Origin: Streptomyces griseoincarnatus
GTDB taxonomy: Bacteria; Actinomycetota; Actinomycetes; Streptomycetales; Streptomycetaceae
DNA length: 64,000 nucleotides
Assembly: GCA_014649575.1 (NCBI GenBank)
Contig: BMTH01000005.1
Location: 186,001 to 250,000 of the forward strand
Reading direction: 5' to 3'
How positions within the stretch are numbered: position 1 is the first letter of the stretch; each line of letters begins with the position of its first letter. The position numbers were made by a program, and so were the translations under genes. This document shows positions 8,577-18,217 of the stretch, piece by piece. Below the pieces are notes generated by a model. That model searched no databases and was not told the DNA's origin. It saw nothing but the letters and a program-made list of their open reading frames with translations.

Positions 8577-10736
8577 CTACCTGATGTAGACGAGGCCGTC
8601 CGTGGTGACGGTGGGCCGGCCGCTGGTGCCGACGACCACGATCTTCACGGTGTGCCTGGCGTTGGCCGTCCAGGTCTTCGTCCAGATCGCCTGCCGGTAG
8701 CTCGTGGCCGCCGACCTCAGGTCCACCGTGGCGGCCTTGACCCCGTCGACGTACACGTACGCCTGTCCCGAACTCGACGCCCGGCTGACCACCCAGGCCG
8801 CCGAGCGGCCGGTGAACGTCCAGCTCAGGCTCGCGCCCTTGGAGGCGCTGGAGTACGACTTGCCGCCCAGGTAGCTGGTGGAGCTGCGCGTGCTCCAGGT
8901 GCCCGTCCGGACCGCCGCGCTCTCCCGGAGGATCACCGGGGTGTAGGTGGCCGCCGTGTCGCGGTGGTTGCCGGCGTAGTCGTACGCCCGCATCGACCAG
9001 GTGGACGCGATGCCCGGCTTCGCGGTGCGGTTGGAGAGGTAGGCGGCCGCGCTGAACGTGGCGGTCGACGGCGTCAGCAGCCGCACCTGGCGCAGGGCCT
9101 GGTCGTCGGTCGCCTTCCAGCGAAGGGTGACCGGGGCGGACCCGGTGTTGACGGTGCCGGCGCGCAGGCCGAGCGTCGGCGCGGCGGTGAACACCGGCGC
9201 GGTCGTCTCCGCCACGACGGTCAGCGCGTCCGTGGTCGAGACGGCGCCGGACTGGTGCGTGGCGCGCACGCTCACGGTGTGGCTGCCGGGGGTGAGGGTG
9301 ATCCGCTTGGCGTAGCCCGCGCCCGAGGTCCCGGCGACGGATCGGCCGTCCACGAGCACGTCGTACCTCTTGATCAGCGCGGCCGGTGTGGTGGCCGACC
9401 AGCGCACCACGGGCGTGCCCTTGGTGTAGTACGTCGAGCCCTTGGCGGTCGCGTCCGTGAGGGACACGATCCGCAGCCCGTCGACGGGGCCCGCCGCCCA
9501 GGTGCGGACGGTCGGCAGCTGGGCGTACAGGGCGTTGCCCGGGCACTCGGTGTTGAAGCCGTCGCGGTGCCCGGACACCCGCTTGAAGGTGTACTCCTCG
9601 CCCGCGGTGAAAGCGGTCCCGAAGTAGTTGGTCTGGGTCGCGCCTGCGGTGAGCTTCACTGTGCCGGCCGGGTCCGCGCCGTACTGGCCGAGTTTCCAGG
9701 CCGTCACCCGCGCCACGGACGCCAGGGCGGCGGAGGAGGCGGCGCCGGTGCCGTGCGCGCCCAGGACGGCGACACCGGCCGACTCACGGTTGAAGCCGTA
9801 GGTGTGGGCGCCGAGCACGGGCCGGTCGATGCCGCCCTTGCGGCCCTCGAAGACCGTGCCGCACTTGTCGACGAGGAAGTTGTAGCCGACGTCGTTCCAC
9901 CCGTTGACCTCGGTGTGGTACGCGTAGATGCCCCGTACGATCGCCGGCGACTCCGCGCAGTCGTAGTCGTTGGCGCCGTCGGTGTGGTGCACGAACACCG
10001 CCTTCACCTCGGCGTTGTACTCCGAGGGATCGGGGCTCTTCGACTCGTCCGCGCCCCAGTCGGCACGCGAGGTGACGGGCGGCTGCGGCACCGTGGACGG
10101 CGGCGCCGTGGGCTCCGGCGACGGGGAGGGCGACGGCGACTCGTCCATGGCGAACGCGGCCGGCTCGGGCGCGTCGACGCGCGTCTCGGCCTCGGTCACC
10201 ACGCCCGGGTCGACGAGGTTCACCTCCAGGCCCTTGGGCAGTGCGGCGGTGGTGCCGTCCTCGTGGACGACGCGGGCCTCGACACCGTCGGAGGGCCCGA
10301 CCCACAGCGGCTGGGACGCGCCGCGCATGCCGGCCTCGACCTCTTCCGGAGGGGCCGCGTTCAGCTCCAGCGACCGCCAGGCGCCCCACTCGCCGGACTC
10401 CAGGCCGCGGGTGCGCACCTGCGCGGTGCCCTCCAGCGGCTTCAGCGCCCCGGTCCAGGAGACGCCGACCAGCGAGAACTGCTCGGTCTCCGTGCGGGGC
10501 AGCTTGCGCTCGCCGGCCGCGGTGCCCTTCAGGGCCAGACCGTAGACCTCGACCGGCCGCCGTTCCTGCCCGGGAGCACCGGGATCCGACGGGCTGGCCG
10601 TGGCGTACGTGACGACGCCCCCTCCCCCGATCAGCACGGCGCCGAGCGTCAGCCACGCCCGGCGTCTCATGCTCAACGGTCTGTACGCGTGCGACACGGC
10701 ACGACGCCGGCTGTGACGGCTCAAAAGGATCCCCAC
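8577..10736 (-). CDS. Secreted PGRP-type N-acetylmuramoyl-L-alanine amidase with C-terminal beta-sandwich domains
   Basis: 719 residues. An N-terminal signal sequence (MRRRAWLTLGAVLIGGG at about residue 23 onward) is followed by a ~170-residue N-domain, a Ser/Pro linker (about 198-220), then an amidase_2/PGRP domain with zinc-ligand motifs VHHTDGANDYDC and SGHRDGFNTECPG. The C-terminal third carries Ig-like repeats and a final beta-sandwich (WTFTGRSAAWVVSR ... AYVYVDG) that resembles a wall- or carbohydrate-binding module. It should cleave the amide between MurNAc and the stem peptide outside the cell. GTG 10736 gives the longest form; ATG 10670 (MRRRAW) is a good alternative start. Confidence 0.9.
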   Translation of the reverse strand: MGILLSRHSRRRAVSHAYRPLSMRRRAWLTLGAVLIGGGGVVTYATASPSDPGAPGQERRPVEVYGLALKGTAAGERKLPRTETEQFSLVGVSWTGALKPLEGTAQVRTRGLESGEWGAWRSLELNAAPPEEVEAGMRGASQPLWVGPSDGVEARVVHEDGTTAALPKGLEVNLVDPGVVTEAETRVDAPEPAAFAMDESPSPSPSPEPTAPPSTVPQPPVTSRADWGADESKSPDPSEYNAEVKAVFVHHTDGANDYDCAESPAIVRGIYAYHTEVNGWNDVGYNFLVDKCGTVFEGRKGGIDRPVLGAHTYGFNRESAGVAVLGAHGTGAASSAALASVARVTAWKLGQYGADPAGTVKLTAGATQTNYFGTAFTAGEEYTFKRVSGHRDGFNTECPGNALYAQLPTVRTWAAGPVDGLRIVSLTDATAKGSTYYTKGTPVVRWSATTPAALIKRYDVLVDGRSVAGTSGAGYAKRITLTPGSHTVSVRATHQSGAVSTTDALTVVAETTAPVFTAAPTLGLRAGTVNTGSAPVTLRWKATDDQALRQVRLLTPSTATFSAAAYLSNRTAKPGIASTWSMRAYDYAGNHRDTAATYTPVILRESAAVRTGTWSTRSSTSYLGGKSYSSASKGASLSWTFTGRSAAWVVSRASSSGQAYVYVDGVKAATVDLRSAATSYRQAIWTKTWTANARHTVKIVVVGTSGRPTVTTDGLVYIR

Positions 10737-10900
10737 CCTGAGAAGCGGCCCGGACGGGCCGACGGAAGCAACGGCCGGCGCACGGGACTCGTCCGCCTCG
10801 TGCGACGCCTCACCTCTCCAGCGCCGACCGCGCTCCGTACGTCACACGGCGGGGTGGTGATGTGGATCACCTGGCGGGCGGGCCGCCTCGGGGAGGGCCC

Positions 10901-11167
10901 TCAGCCGCGGCGCCCGAACTGCTCCTCCAGGACGGACAGCCGGCGCCAGTACTCCTCCTCGTCGATGTCGCCGGAGGCGAAGCGGCGGCCCAGGACGGCG
11001 AGCGGCGAGTCGTCACGGGCGGCGGGTCCGTGCGGGCCGCGGCGGCCGCGCCACCCCGTGCGGCGCAGCAGGGTGATGCCGAGCCCCACGACCAGGGCCC
11101 AGAACAGGGGGAAGAGCAGGATCCACGGGCCGGGCCCGCCGTCACCGAAGTGCGCCAGGGTCTGCAT
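10901..11167 (-). CDS. SHOCT domain membrane protein
   Basis: 88 residues, ATG 11167. One membrane span near the N-terminus (GPWILLFPLFWALVVGLGI), a basic stretch, then a C-terminal SHOCT motif (LAVLGRRFASGDIDEEEYWRRLSVLEE). SHOCT proteins are common small actinobacterial membrane proteins often placed beside oxidoreductases; their role is not known. A shifted frame over the same DNA gives a shadow protein without SHOCT features. Confidence 0.85.
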   Translation of the reverse strand: MQTLAHFGDGGPGPWILLFPLFWALVVGLGITLLRRTGWRGRRGPHGPAARDDSPLAVLGRRFASGDIDEEEYWRRLSVLEEQFGRRG

Positions 11168-11323
11168 GATCGTTCAACTCCTCGGGTGCGGTGTCTCGTC
11201 GCCCCGCGGCGACACTTCGAGACTCGCTCCGGGAGGGGGGTCCGGTCGTCGTGCGGCCGGCGGCACCTCGCGTACCGCCCGGGGAGTACGCGGGCGGTAC
11301 GCGTGTGCTTCGACGGCTCCCGC

Positions 11324-11752
11324 TCAGCCGCTCTGGTCGCTGTCCTTCAGCGCGCCCCAGCCGTGCCACCGGTCGACCTCGACCCAGGCGCTGACCCGGC
11401 GGCGCTCACGGTCGGGGTACGCGTCGCCGCCGTAGTGGCGCGAGAGCCGGTCGATGTCGGCGAGACCTTCGTCGTCGCGCATCTCGGCGACGCGGCCGAT
11501 CAGGGTGACGTGGGTGTACCAGTTGTCGGCGTCGAGGACGGTGAGGGTGACGCGCGGGTCGTCGCGCAGATGGCGCAGGCGGACCCGGCCCTCGTCCAGG
11601 TTGATCAGGACACGGCCGTCGTCCTCCCACAGGTACCAGGTGGGGGTGGAGACGGGCGAGCCGTCGGAGCGGAGGGTGGCCATCACGCACGGGTTGGGCT
11701 TGCGCAGCAGCGCCTGGGCCTCCGGCGGCAGTGGGGGCTTGGACACGTGCAC
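11324..11752 (-). CDS. PPOX-class F420/FMN-dependent oxidoreductase
   Basis: 142 residues of the split beta-barrel pyridoxamine-phosphate-oxidase-like fold: CVMATLRSDGSPVSTPTWYLWEDDG forms the cofactor strands, and VRLRHLRDDPRVTLTVLD is the typical helix-strand. Many actinobacterial members reduce F420. TIGR-style subgrouping is not possible here by eye. ATG 11752 lies with GAGGAGT nearby. It is separated from the SHOCT gene by about 150 bp on the same strand. Confidence 0.87.
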   Translation of the reverse strand: MHVSKPPLPPEAQALLRKPNPCVMATLRSDGSPVSTPTWYLWEDDGRVLINLDEGRVRLRHLRDDPRVTLTVLDADNWYTHVTLIGRVAEMRDDEGLADIDRLSRHYGGDAYPDRERRRVSAWVEVDRWHGWGALKDSDQSG

Positions 11753-11790
11753 TCCTCGCTGTAGGGGGTTGAGGGAGTTGGGGACAGTGG

Positions 11791-12687
11791 TCAGGTCGCG
11801 GACGCGGGGCCGTCGTCGAAGCTCGCGTGGTAGGCGGCGGCCATGTCCTCGTCGCCGTGCCCCTGGGCCGCGGCCCGCTCCAGTCGGCGGGCGCCGGCGG
11901 CGGCCACGTCGAGGCGGGCGCCGTGGCGCTCACCGGCCCGCACGATGAGCCCGGCGTCCTTGGCGGCGGTCCTCACCGCGAACTGGGCCGGGGACAGCCG
12001 CCCGTCGAGGATCAGCCGCGCCTTGGCGTGCAGATAGCCCATGTCGAGCGGTCCGCCGGCGATGAGGGCGAAGAAGTCGTCCGGCCGGACGTCCAGGACG
12101 CGGGCCAGGGCCAGCGTCTCGCCCGCGGCGGCGGTGGCCGCGAGGACCCAGCTGTTGGCGACGAGTTTCAGCCGGGTGGCGGACGCCTCCGCGCCGTCCT
12201 CGCCGGTCCACACGGTGCGGGCGCCCACCGCGTCGAACACCGGGGTCACCGCGTCCCGGCCCTCGGCGGGGCCGGCGGCGAGCACCGTGAGCTGCCCGTC
12301 CTCGGCGGGCTTGCGGGTGCCGAGCACGGGCGAGTCGTAGAAGCGCAGGCCGTGGTCGCGGGCGAAGGCGGCCATCCCGGCGACGTCCTCGATGCCGCTG
12401 GTGGTGCACTGCGCCCAGACGGCTCCGCGCGGCAGTGCCGGGGCGGCGGCGCGCATCGTCTCCAGGGCGACGGGGCCGTCGTACAGCATGGTGAGGACGA
12501 CGTCGGCGGACTCGACCGCCTCGGCGGGGGTTCCGGCGACGTGGGCGCCGTCGGCCGCGAGCGGGTCGGCCTTGGCGCGGGTGCGGTTCCACGCGCGGAC
12601 GGTGTGTCCCGCCCTCAGGAGGTTGCGGGCCATCGCGGCGCCCATGATGCCGGTGCCCAGGACGCTGACGGTGAGCGTGTCGGTCAT
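11791..12687 (-). CDS. NAD(P)-dependent beta-hydroxyacid dehydrogenase-like oxidoreductase
   Basis: 298 residues. Rossmann motif VLGTGIMGAAMARNLLRAGH at residues ~8-27, then the family pattern of 3-hydroxyisobutyrate/6-phosphogluconate-type dehydrogenases, including KLVANSWVLAATAAAGETLALA with the catalytic-lysine region. The usual substrate motif DAPVSGG is changed to DSPVLGTRKPAEDGQL, so substrate preference is uncertain. ATG 12687 with AAGG upstream is 32 bp after the ROK regulator stop, so the two genes probably form an operon. Confidence 0.9.
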   Translation of the reverse strand: MTDTLTVSVLGTGIMGAAMARNLLRAGHTVRAWNRTRAKADPLAADGAHVAGTPAEAVESADVVLTMLYDGPVALETMRAAAPALPRGAVWAQCTTSGIEDVAGMAAFARDHGLRFYDSPVLGTRKPAEDGQLTVLAAGPAEGRDAVTPVFDAVGARTVWTGEDGAEASATRLKLVANSWVLAATAAAGETLALARVLDVRPDDFFALIAGGPLDMGYLHAKARLILDGRLSPAQFAVRTAAKDAGLIVRAGERHGARLDVAAAGARRLERAAAQGHGDEDMAAAYHASFDDGPASAT

Positions 12688-12719
12688 ACGGTCGGCCTTC
12701 TGTCGATGGGTCGTCGTCC

Positions 12720-13958
12720 TTACGCCAGTGCCCCCAGAGGATCGTCCAGCACCGGCTGCCAGGCCAGCTCCGCCGCGCCGACCAGACTGTTGTGGTCCAG
12801 CGTGCAGGCGAGGATCGGCACCCCGCCACTGCGGCCCCACAGGCTGCGGTCGGCGACGACGGCCCGCAGCCGGTCGGGGTCGGCCTCCAGGAGGGTGCGG
12901 TGCAGGCCGCCGAGGATGATCCGGTCGGGGTTGAGGATGTTGACCAGCCCGGCCAGTCCGAGGCCGAGCCGGTCGATGAGCTGTTCGGTGGCGGTGCGGA
13001 CCCGCGGGTCGCCGTACTGGCCGCGGATCAGGTCGTCGGCCTGCCTCAGCAGGGACATCTCGGGGCCCGGGTCGCGGCCGGCCGCGGTGAGCAGGGCCAG
13101 CGGGTCCGCCTCGACGTCGAGACAGCCCCGGCTGCCGCAGTGGCAGGGCCGGCCGTCGGGGTTGACCGCGAGGTGCCCGACCTCCAGGGCGAGACCCGAA
13201 CTGCCTGTGTGCAGGCGGCCGTCGAGGACCAGCGCACCGCCGACGCCACGGTGACCCGTGGCCACGCACAGCAGGTCGCGGGAGCCCCGCCCGGCGCCGT
13301 GCCGGTGTTCGGCGAGCGCGGCGAGGTTGACGTCGTTGGCTGCGAACGCGGGCCCGTCGAGGCCGGCGGCGCGCACCTGCTCGGCGAAGATCTCCCGCAC
13401 CGGGGCGCCGGCGGGCCAGGCCAGGTGCAGCGGGTTGAGCGCCAGCCCTTCCGGTTCGGCGACCGCCGACGGCACGGCGAGCCCGGCGCCGACACAGCGC
13501 CGTCCGGTCTCCCGCAGCAGTTCCGCGCCGGCCGCCACGACGGAGCCGAGCACCTTCGCCGGGTCGGGGTCGACGACCTCGCAGCCGGGCGCGGTGGCGA
13601 CGATCCGGCCGCCGAGCCCCACCAGGGCGGCGCGGAAGCCGTCGGCGTGGATCTGGGCGGCGAGCGCCACGGGGCCGTCCTCTGCGACGGACAGCCGGTG
13701 CGAGGGACGTCCCTGGGAACCTGCGGCCGCGCCGGGCCGGGCGTCCACGCGGATCAGTCCGAGCGCCTCCAGTTCGGCGGCCACCGCGCCGGCCGTGGCG
13801 CGGGTGACGCCGAGCTCCGCGGTGAGCACGGCGCGGGTCGGGGCGCGTCCGGTGTGCACCAGCTCCAGCGCGGGTCCGAGCGCCCCGCGCCCCCGGTCGA
13901 GCCGCGTCCTCGAGGTGGTCCCTTCCCCCGCCGGCCGGGGGTCCGCGTTCCCGCTCAT
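12720..13958 (-). CDS. ROK-family transcriptional regulator
   Basis: 412 residues. N-terminal winged helix (TGRAPTRAVLTAELGVTRATAGAVAAELEAL) followed by a ROK fold. The kinase nucleotide motif DxGGT is absent (LAAQIHADGFRAALVG instead), so it is a regulator rather than a sugar kinase. The zinc signature is CHCGSRGCLD, with Asp where kinases have Glu. ATG 13958 with GGGAGAC upstream was chosen over a start 19 codons earlier. It probably controls itself and the downstream dehydrogenase in response to a sugar or sugar acid. Confidence 0.92.
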   Translation of the reverse strand: MSGNADPRPAGEGTTSRTRLDRGRGALGPALELVHTGRAPTRAVLTAELGVTRATAGAVAAELEALGLIRVDARPGAAAGSQGRPSHRLSVAEDGPVALAAQIHADGFRAALVGLGGRIVATAPGCEVVDPDPAKVLGSVVAAGAELLRETGRRCVGAGLAVPSAVAEPEGLALNPLHLAWPAGAPVREIFAEQVRAAGLDGPAFAANDVNLAALAEHRHGAGRGSRDLLCVATGHRGVGGALVLDGRLHTGSSGLALEVGHLAVNPDGRPCHCGSRGCLDVEADPLALLTAAGRDPGPEMSLLRQADDLIRGQYGDPRVRTATEQLIDRLGLGLAGLVNILNPDRIILGGLHRTLLEADPDRLRAVVADRSLWGRSGGVPILACTLDHNSLVGAAELAWQPVLDDPLGALA

Positions 13959-14092
13959 GGGGGCGAGTCTCCCATGATCCGCAATGCTCGCGGACGACAG
14001 GCCGTCCACGTCCAAGCTCCGGCGGGGCGTGCGGGGTGTGTGCCCCGGACGTCCGCACCCGTGCGCCGCGCCGGGCCGGTCCGCGGCTCGGC

Positions 14093-14098
14093 TAGCCT
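14093..14098 (+). promoter_or_regulatory. -10 box of a probable leaderless promoter
   Basis: TAGCCT ends 9 nt before the ATG at 14108 and no Shine-Dalgarno sequence fits between, so transcription probably starts at or next to the start codon. Confidence 0.5.
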
Positions 14099-14107
14099 GG
14101 CTGCACG

Positions 14108-15250
14108 ATGAACGACCGTATGACGACCCCCTGGGGCGAGCCGGTGCTGTCCCGCTTCCCCGAGGACCCGCGGGACAGGCTACGCGCCTGGGACGCCTCC
14201 GACGAGTATCTCCTCAGGCATCTCGCCGAGCGGCAGCCGCCGTTGTCCGGGGCGGTCGTGGTGGTCGGCGACCGGTGGGGGGCGCTGGTCACGGCGCTCG
14301 CCGCGCACCGGCCGACGCAGATCACCGACTCCTGGCTCGGCCAGGAGGCCACCCGGGCCAACCTCGCCCGCAACGGCGTCGAGCCGGGCACGGTCCGGCT
14401 GCTGACCACGCGGGACGCCCCGCCGGAGCGGACCGACGTGCTGCTGGTGCGGGTGCCGAAGAGCCTGGCGCTGCTGGAGGACCAGCTGCTGCGGCTGGCG
14501 CCGTCGGTGCACGCGGACACGGTCGTGGTCGGCACGGGCATGGTGAAGGAGATCCACACCTCGACGCTGAAGCTGTTCGAGCGGATCCTCGGTCCGACGC
14601 GCACCTCCCTGGCGGAGAAGAAGGCCCGGCTGATCCTCTGCACACCGGACCCGTCCCTGGTCCGTCCGCCGAACCCGTGGCCGTACCGCTACACGCTCCC
14701 CGGGGACGTCGGTCCGGTGTCGGGCCGTACGGTCGTCAACCACGCCGGGGTGTTCTGCGCGGACCGGCTCGACATCGGCACCCGCTTCTTCCTGCGCCAT
14801 CTGCCGGCCGGAGGCGGCGGCCGGGTGGTGGACCTGGGCTGCGGCAACGGCGTCGTGGGGACGGCGATGGCGCTGGCCGACCCGAAGGCCGAGGTGCTGT
14901 TCGTCGACGAGTCCTTCCAGGCGGTGGCGTCGGCGCAGGACACCTACCGGGCGAACGACGTGAGCGGCCACGCGGAGTTCCGGGTCGGTGACGGTCTGAC
15001 GGGCGTCCCGTCCGGCAGCGTCGACCTGGTCCTCAACAACCCGCCCTTCCACTCCCACCAGGCGACCACGGACGCCACGGCCTGGCGCATGTTCACCGGC
15101 GCCCGCCGCACCCTGCGCCCGGGCGGCGAGCTGTGGGTGGTCGGCAACCGGCACCTCGGTCACCACGTGAAGCTGCGCCGTCTGTTCGGCAACAGCGAGG
15201 TGGTGGCGTCGGACCCGAAGTTCGTGGTCCTCAGGGCCGTACGCCGGTAG
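14108..15250 (+). CDS. Class I SAM-dependent methyltransferase, RlmG/RsmC type
   Basis: 380 residues with the two-domain layout of the RsmC/RlmG rRNA guanine-N2 methyltransferases: an N-terminal degenerate methyltransferase-like half (to about residue 190) and a C-terminal catalytic half with SAM motif VVDLGCGNGVVGTAMAL and the N6/N2-amino methylase motif NNPPFHSH. The likely substrate is a guanine of 16S or 23S rRNA. Start ATG 14108 agrees with a leaderless promoter. Which rRNA position is methylated cannot be told by eye. Confidence 0.88.
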   Translation: MNDRMTTPWGEPVLSRFPEDPRDRLRAWDASDEYLLRHLAERQPPLSGAVVVVGDRWGALVTALAAHRPTQITDSWLGQEATRANLARNGVEPGTVRLLTTRDAPPERTDVLLVRVPKSLALLEDQLLRLAPSVHADTVVVGTGMVKEIHTSTLKLFERILGPTRTSLAEKKARLILCTPDPSLVRPPNPWPYRYTLPGDVGPVSGRTVVNHAGVFCADRLDIGTRFFLRHLPAGGGGRVVDLGCGNGVVGTAMALADPKAEVLFVDESFQAVASAQDTYRANDVSGHAEFRVGDGLTGVPSGSVDLVLNNPPFHSHQATTDATAWRMFTGARRTLRPGGELWVVGNRHLGHHVKLRRLFGNSEVVASDPKFVVLRAVRR

Positions 15251-15292
15251 GTCCCGGCACGTCCGCCGTCCGCCGGAAGGCCGGTCCCGCTC

Positions 15293-15314
15293 CTCCTGCC
15301 TAAGCTGGCAGGAG
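15293..15314 (+). promoter_or_regulatory. Promoter -10 enclosed by an 8-bp inverted repeat, upstream of GH15 gene
   Basis: CTCCTGCC (15293-15300) and GGCAGGAG (15307-15314) flank TAAGCT (15301-15306), a good -10 hexamer. The dyad could be an operator overlapping the promoter, or fold as a small hairpin ending the methyltransferase transcript. Confidence 0.5.
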
Positions 15315-15340
15315 GACACGCGCCGGCCGAGGAGGCTGCG

Positions 15341-17179
15341 ATGGACGGGACGACGAACCGGCCGGGCGACGGATCCGGCTCCCGGCGGTACATGCCCATC
15401 GCCGACCACGGGCTGATCGGCGACCTGCGCAGCGTGGCGCTGGTGGCGACGGACGGCACCATCGACTGGTACTGCGCGCCGTGCTTCGACGCGCCGAGCG
15501 TGTTCGCCGCGCTGCTGGACGCCGACCGGGGCGGCTGTTTCGAGCTGGGGGCGGCCGTGCCGGCGCGCACCAAGCAGTTCTACTTCCCCGACACGAACGT
15601 GCTGATCACCCGGTACTTCACCGAGGACGGCGTCGGCGAGGTCCAGGACTTCATGCCGGTGTCCGGCGAGTCGGCGGAGGAGGGCCGGCACCGGCTGATC
15701 CGGCGGGTCCTGTGCGTGCGCGGGTCGCTGCCGTTCCGCGCGCTGGTGGCGCCGCGCTTCGGCTACGCGGCGCTGCCGCACACGCTGCGCGTCACCGGGG
15801 ACGTCGCCGTCTTCGAGTCGGACGCGCTGGACCTCGCCCTGACCGCCACGGTCCCGCTGGAGCACGACGGGGTCGACGTGCGGTCCGAGTTCAAGCTGGC
15901 CGAGGGTGAGACGGCGGTGTTCGCGCTGGACCAGGTCGGCGGTGAGCTGGCGCCGCGCGACTGCGCCCACGAGGAGGCGGAGCGGGAGTTCGCCGCGACG
16001 GTGCGCTACTGGCGGGACTGGCTCTCCGCGTCGCATTACCGGGGCCGCTGGCGGGAGATGGTGCACCGCTCGGCGCTCACGCTGAAGCTGCTCACGTACG
16101 CGCCCACGGGGGCGATCGTCGCCGCGCCCACGACGAGCCTGCCGGAGGAGTTCGGCGGCGAACGCAACTGGGACTACCGGTACATGTGGGTGCGCGACGC
16201 GGCGTTCTGCGTGTACGCCATGCTGCGGCTGGGCTTCACCGAGGAGGCGGAGGCGTTCATGGCGTTCGTCTCCCGGCACATCAGCCCCGGCGACGGCAAA
16301 CCGTCCGGTCCGCTTCAGATCATGTACGGCATCGACGGCCGCACCGACCTGCCCGAGCGGACGCTTGATCACCTGGAGGGCCACCACGGCTCGTATCCCG
16401 TCCGGGTCGGCAACGCGGCGGCCGACCAGCTTCAACTGGACGTGTACGGCGCGCTGATCGACTCGATCTACCTCTACGACAAGTGGGCCGAGCCGATCTC
16501 CAGTGAGCAGTGGGAGCATGTGACGGCGCTGGTCGAGTGGGTGTGCGCGAACTGGGACCAGCCCGACGAGGGCATCTGGGAGACGCGGGGCGGTCGGAAG
16601 AACTTCCTGTACTCGCGGCTGATGTGCTGGGTGGCGGTCGAGCGCGGCGTCCGCATGGCCCGCCGCCGCGGCCTGCCCGCGGACCTGCCGCACTGGATGA
16701 GCTGCCGGGACACGATCTACCGGCGGATCATGACCGACTGCTGGTCGGACGAGCTGCGGGCGTTCGTCCAGCACGAGGGCGGCGAGGTGCTGGACGCGGC
16801 GCTGCTGATGATGCCGATGTCGAAGTTCATCGCGCCGAAGGACCCCCGGTGGCTGTCCACGCTGGACTGTCTGACCCGTGAGCTGGTCTCCGACTCGCTG
16901 GTCTACCGCTACGACCCGCACGTGAGCCCCGACGGCCTGCACGGCGAGGAGGGCACGTTCTCCATCTGCTCGTTCTGGTACGTCGAGGCCCTCACCCGCG
17001 CCGGCCGCCTGGACGAGGCCCGTCTGGCCTTCGAGAAGATGCTCACGTACGGCAACCATCTCGGCCTCTACGCCGAGGAGATCGGCCACACCGGACACCA
17101 GCAGGGCAACTTCCCGCAGGCCTTCACCCACCTCGCGCTGATCAGCGCGGCGTACAACCTGGACCGGGCGCTGGGCTGA
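15341..17179 (+). CDS. Glycoside hydrolase family 15 protein (glucoamylase/trehalase-like)
   Basis: 612 residues from ATG 15341 with GAGGAGG at the ribosome site. The GH15 (alpha/alpha)6-barrel signatures are clear: DGTIDWYCAPCFDAPSVFAALL at the N-terminus, EEFGGERNWDYRYMWVRDAAF near the active site, and GEEGTFSICSFWYVEAL towards the C-terminus holding the second catalytic acid. There is no signal peptide, so it is cytoplasmic. In actinobacteria such intracellular GH15 proteins include trehalases, so trehalose or maltodextrin turnover is the best guess. Confidence 0.92.
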   Translation: MDGTTNRPGDGSGSRRYMPIADHGLIGDLRSVALVATDGTIDWYCAPCFDAPSVFAALLDADRGGCFELGAAVPARTKQFYFPDTNVLITRYFTEDGVGEVQDFMPVSGESAEEGRHRLIRRVLCVRGSLPFRALVAPRFGYAALPHTLRVTGDVAVFESDALDLALTATVPLEHDGVDVRSEFKLAEGETAVFALDQVGGELAPRDCAHEEAEREFAATVRYWRDWLSASHYRGRWREMVHRSALTLKLLTYAPTGAIVAAPTTSLPEEFGGERNWDYRYMWVRDAAFCVYAMLRLGFTEEAEAFMAFVSRHISPGDGKPSGPLQIMYGIDGRTDLPERTLDHLEGHHGSYPVRVGNAAADQLQLDVYGALIDSIYLYDKWAEPISSEQWEHVTALVEWVCANWDQPDEGIWETRGGRKNFLYSRLMCWVAVERGVRMARRRGLPADLPHWMSCRDTIYRRIMTDCWSDELRAFVQHEGGEVLDAALLMMPMSKFIAPKDPRWLSTLDCLTRELVSDSLVYRYDPHVSPDGLHGEEGTFSICSFWYVEALTRAGRLDEARLAFEKMLTYGNHLGLYAEEIGHTGHQQGNFPQAFTHLALISAAYNLDRALG

Positions 17180-17182
17180 CCG

Positions 17183-18154
17183 TCAGTGGCCGTGGCCGTC
17201 GTCGGAGTGGCCGGGCGACTCGGCGGGGTCCGGTGACGTGGGGCCGGCCTCCTCCGCGACGGCCTGTCCGGTCTCCACGGTGAAGGCGGCCGTGCGGACG
17301 ACGCCGTCGTGCTTGAAGTCCAGGAAGAGACGGTAACTGCCGCTGCTGGGGGCCGTGGCGGTGAAGGAGACGTGCGGGCCGGGCCGGGTGGTGCCGTCGC
17401 CCGGTTCGCCCTCGGGGTGGACGTGCAGGTAGGCGAGGTCTCCGGCGCGCAGGGCGACCAGGTGGCCGTAGGCGCCCAGGTAGGGCTGGAGGTCCGTGAC
17501 GGGCTCGCCGTCGCGGGAGACGGTCAGGCGCAGCTCGCTCGCCCGGCCGGGCGTCAGCGTCCCGGTCAGCTTCACGTCGTAGCCGTCGACGCGGGCCGTG
17601 GCGGAGGACCGCGGCAGCTCGCGGGGGCTGTAGGGGCCGGAGGCGGCCAGGTCGGCGCCGAGGGTGAGGTTCTCCGCGCCCGGCCGGTCCGGGGTGAAGT
17701 CGGCGAACACCCGGTAGCCGCCGGCGCGGGGCAGGTCGACGGGCGTGCTCCAGGTGCCGTCGGGGGTGCGCTCGGGGTGGAGGTGGCGGTAGGTCACCAG
17801 GTCGCGGGAGGCCACGATGAGGTGCAGCTCCTTGTCGTGCTCCCGCCGGTACTCGCCGACGGCCCGTCCGTCCGCGTCCCGCACGGTGAACCGCAGCTCG
17901 GCGGACTCGCCGGCGGTGACCGTCGGGGTGTCCAGGTCGAGGGTGTAGCCGCCCTCGGAGATCTGCAGCCCGCCGGGCGCGTGCGCGGCGCTCCCGCCGC
18001 GTTCGCTCTCCGCCGCTCCTGACGGATGCCGGTCCTGGTGCGTCCGGGGACGTTCCGCGACGACCGGGTCGAAGGCCTGACCGACGCCGTAGGCGGTGCC
18101 GAAAGCACCGGCCAGCGCGGCGGCGAACGCGGTGATCCTCAGTCCGGTCTTCAT
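17183..18154 (-). CDS. Secreted His-rich protein, probable copper-handling role
   Basis: 323 residues, starting with a signal peptide ([23 protein letters not shown]). Two similar Ig-like halves each carry a histidine motif ([16 protein letters not shown] and [17 protein letters not shown]), and the C-terminus ends in GHSDDGHGH; all suit metal binding in the wall or periplasm-like space. ATG 18154 with GGGGAGAG is preferred over an earlier in-frame start. Two CsoR-type operators lie 64 and 111 bp upstream and the wreck of a copper ATPase gene is divergent, which supports copper induction. The exact biochemical role is unknown. Confidence 0.82.
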   Translation of the reverse strand: MKTGLRITAFAAALAGAFGTAYGVGQAFDPVVAERPRTHQDRHPSGAAESERGGSAAHAPGGLQISEGGYTLDLDTPTVTAGESAELRFTVRDADGRAVGEYRREHDKELHLIVASRDLVTYRHLHPERTPDGTWSTPVDLPRAGGYRVFADFTPDRPGAENLTLGADLAASGPYSPRELPRSSATARVDGYDVKLTGTLTPGRASELRLTVSRDGEPVTDLQPYLGAYGHLVALRAGDLAYLHVHPEGEPGDGTTRPGPHVSFTATAPSSGSYRLFLDFKHDGVVRTAAFTVETGQAVAEEAGPTSPDPAESPGHSDDGHGH

Positions 18155-18217
18155 GGCCGTCTCTCCCCTGGAAACAGCGGCCCGCAACCTGTCACGAGCC
18201 GATCGATACAGCTCATG

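Noticed and set aside
14180..17131. 983-codon open frame on the minus strand across the methyltransferase and GH15 genes
   Set aside because: It is the antisense of two well-recognised proteins, has Arg/Gly/Pro/Ala-rich low-complexity translation and no family motif.
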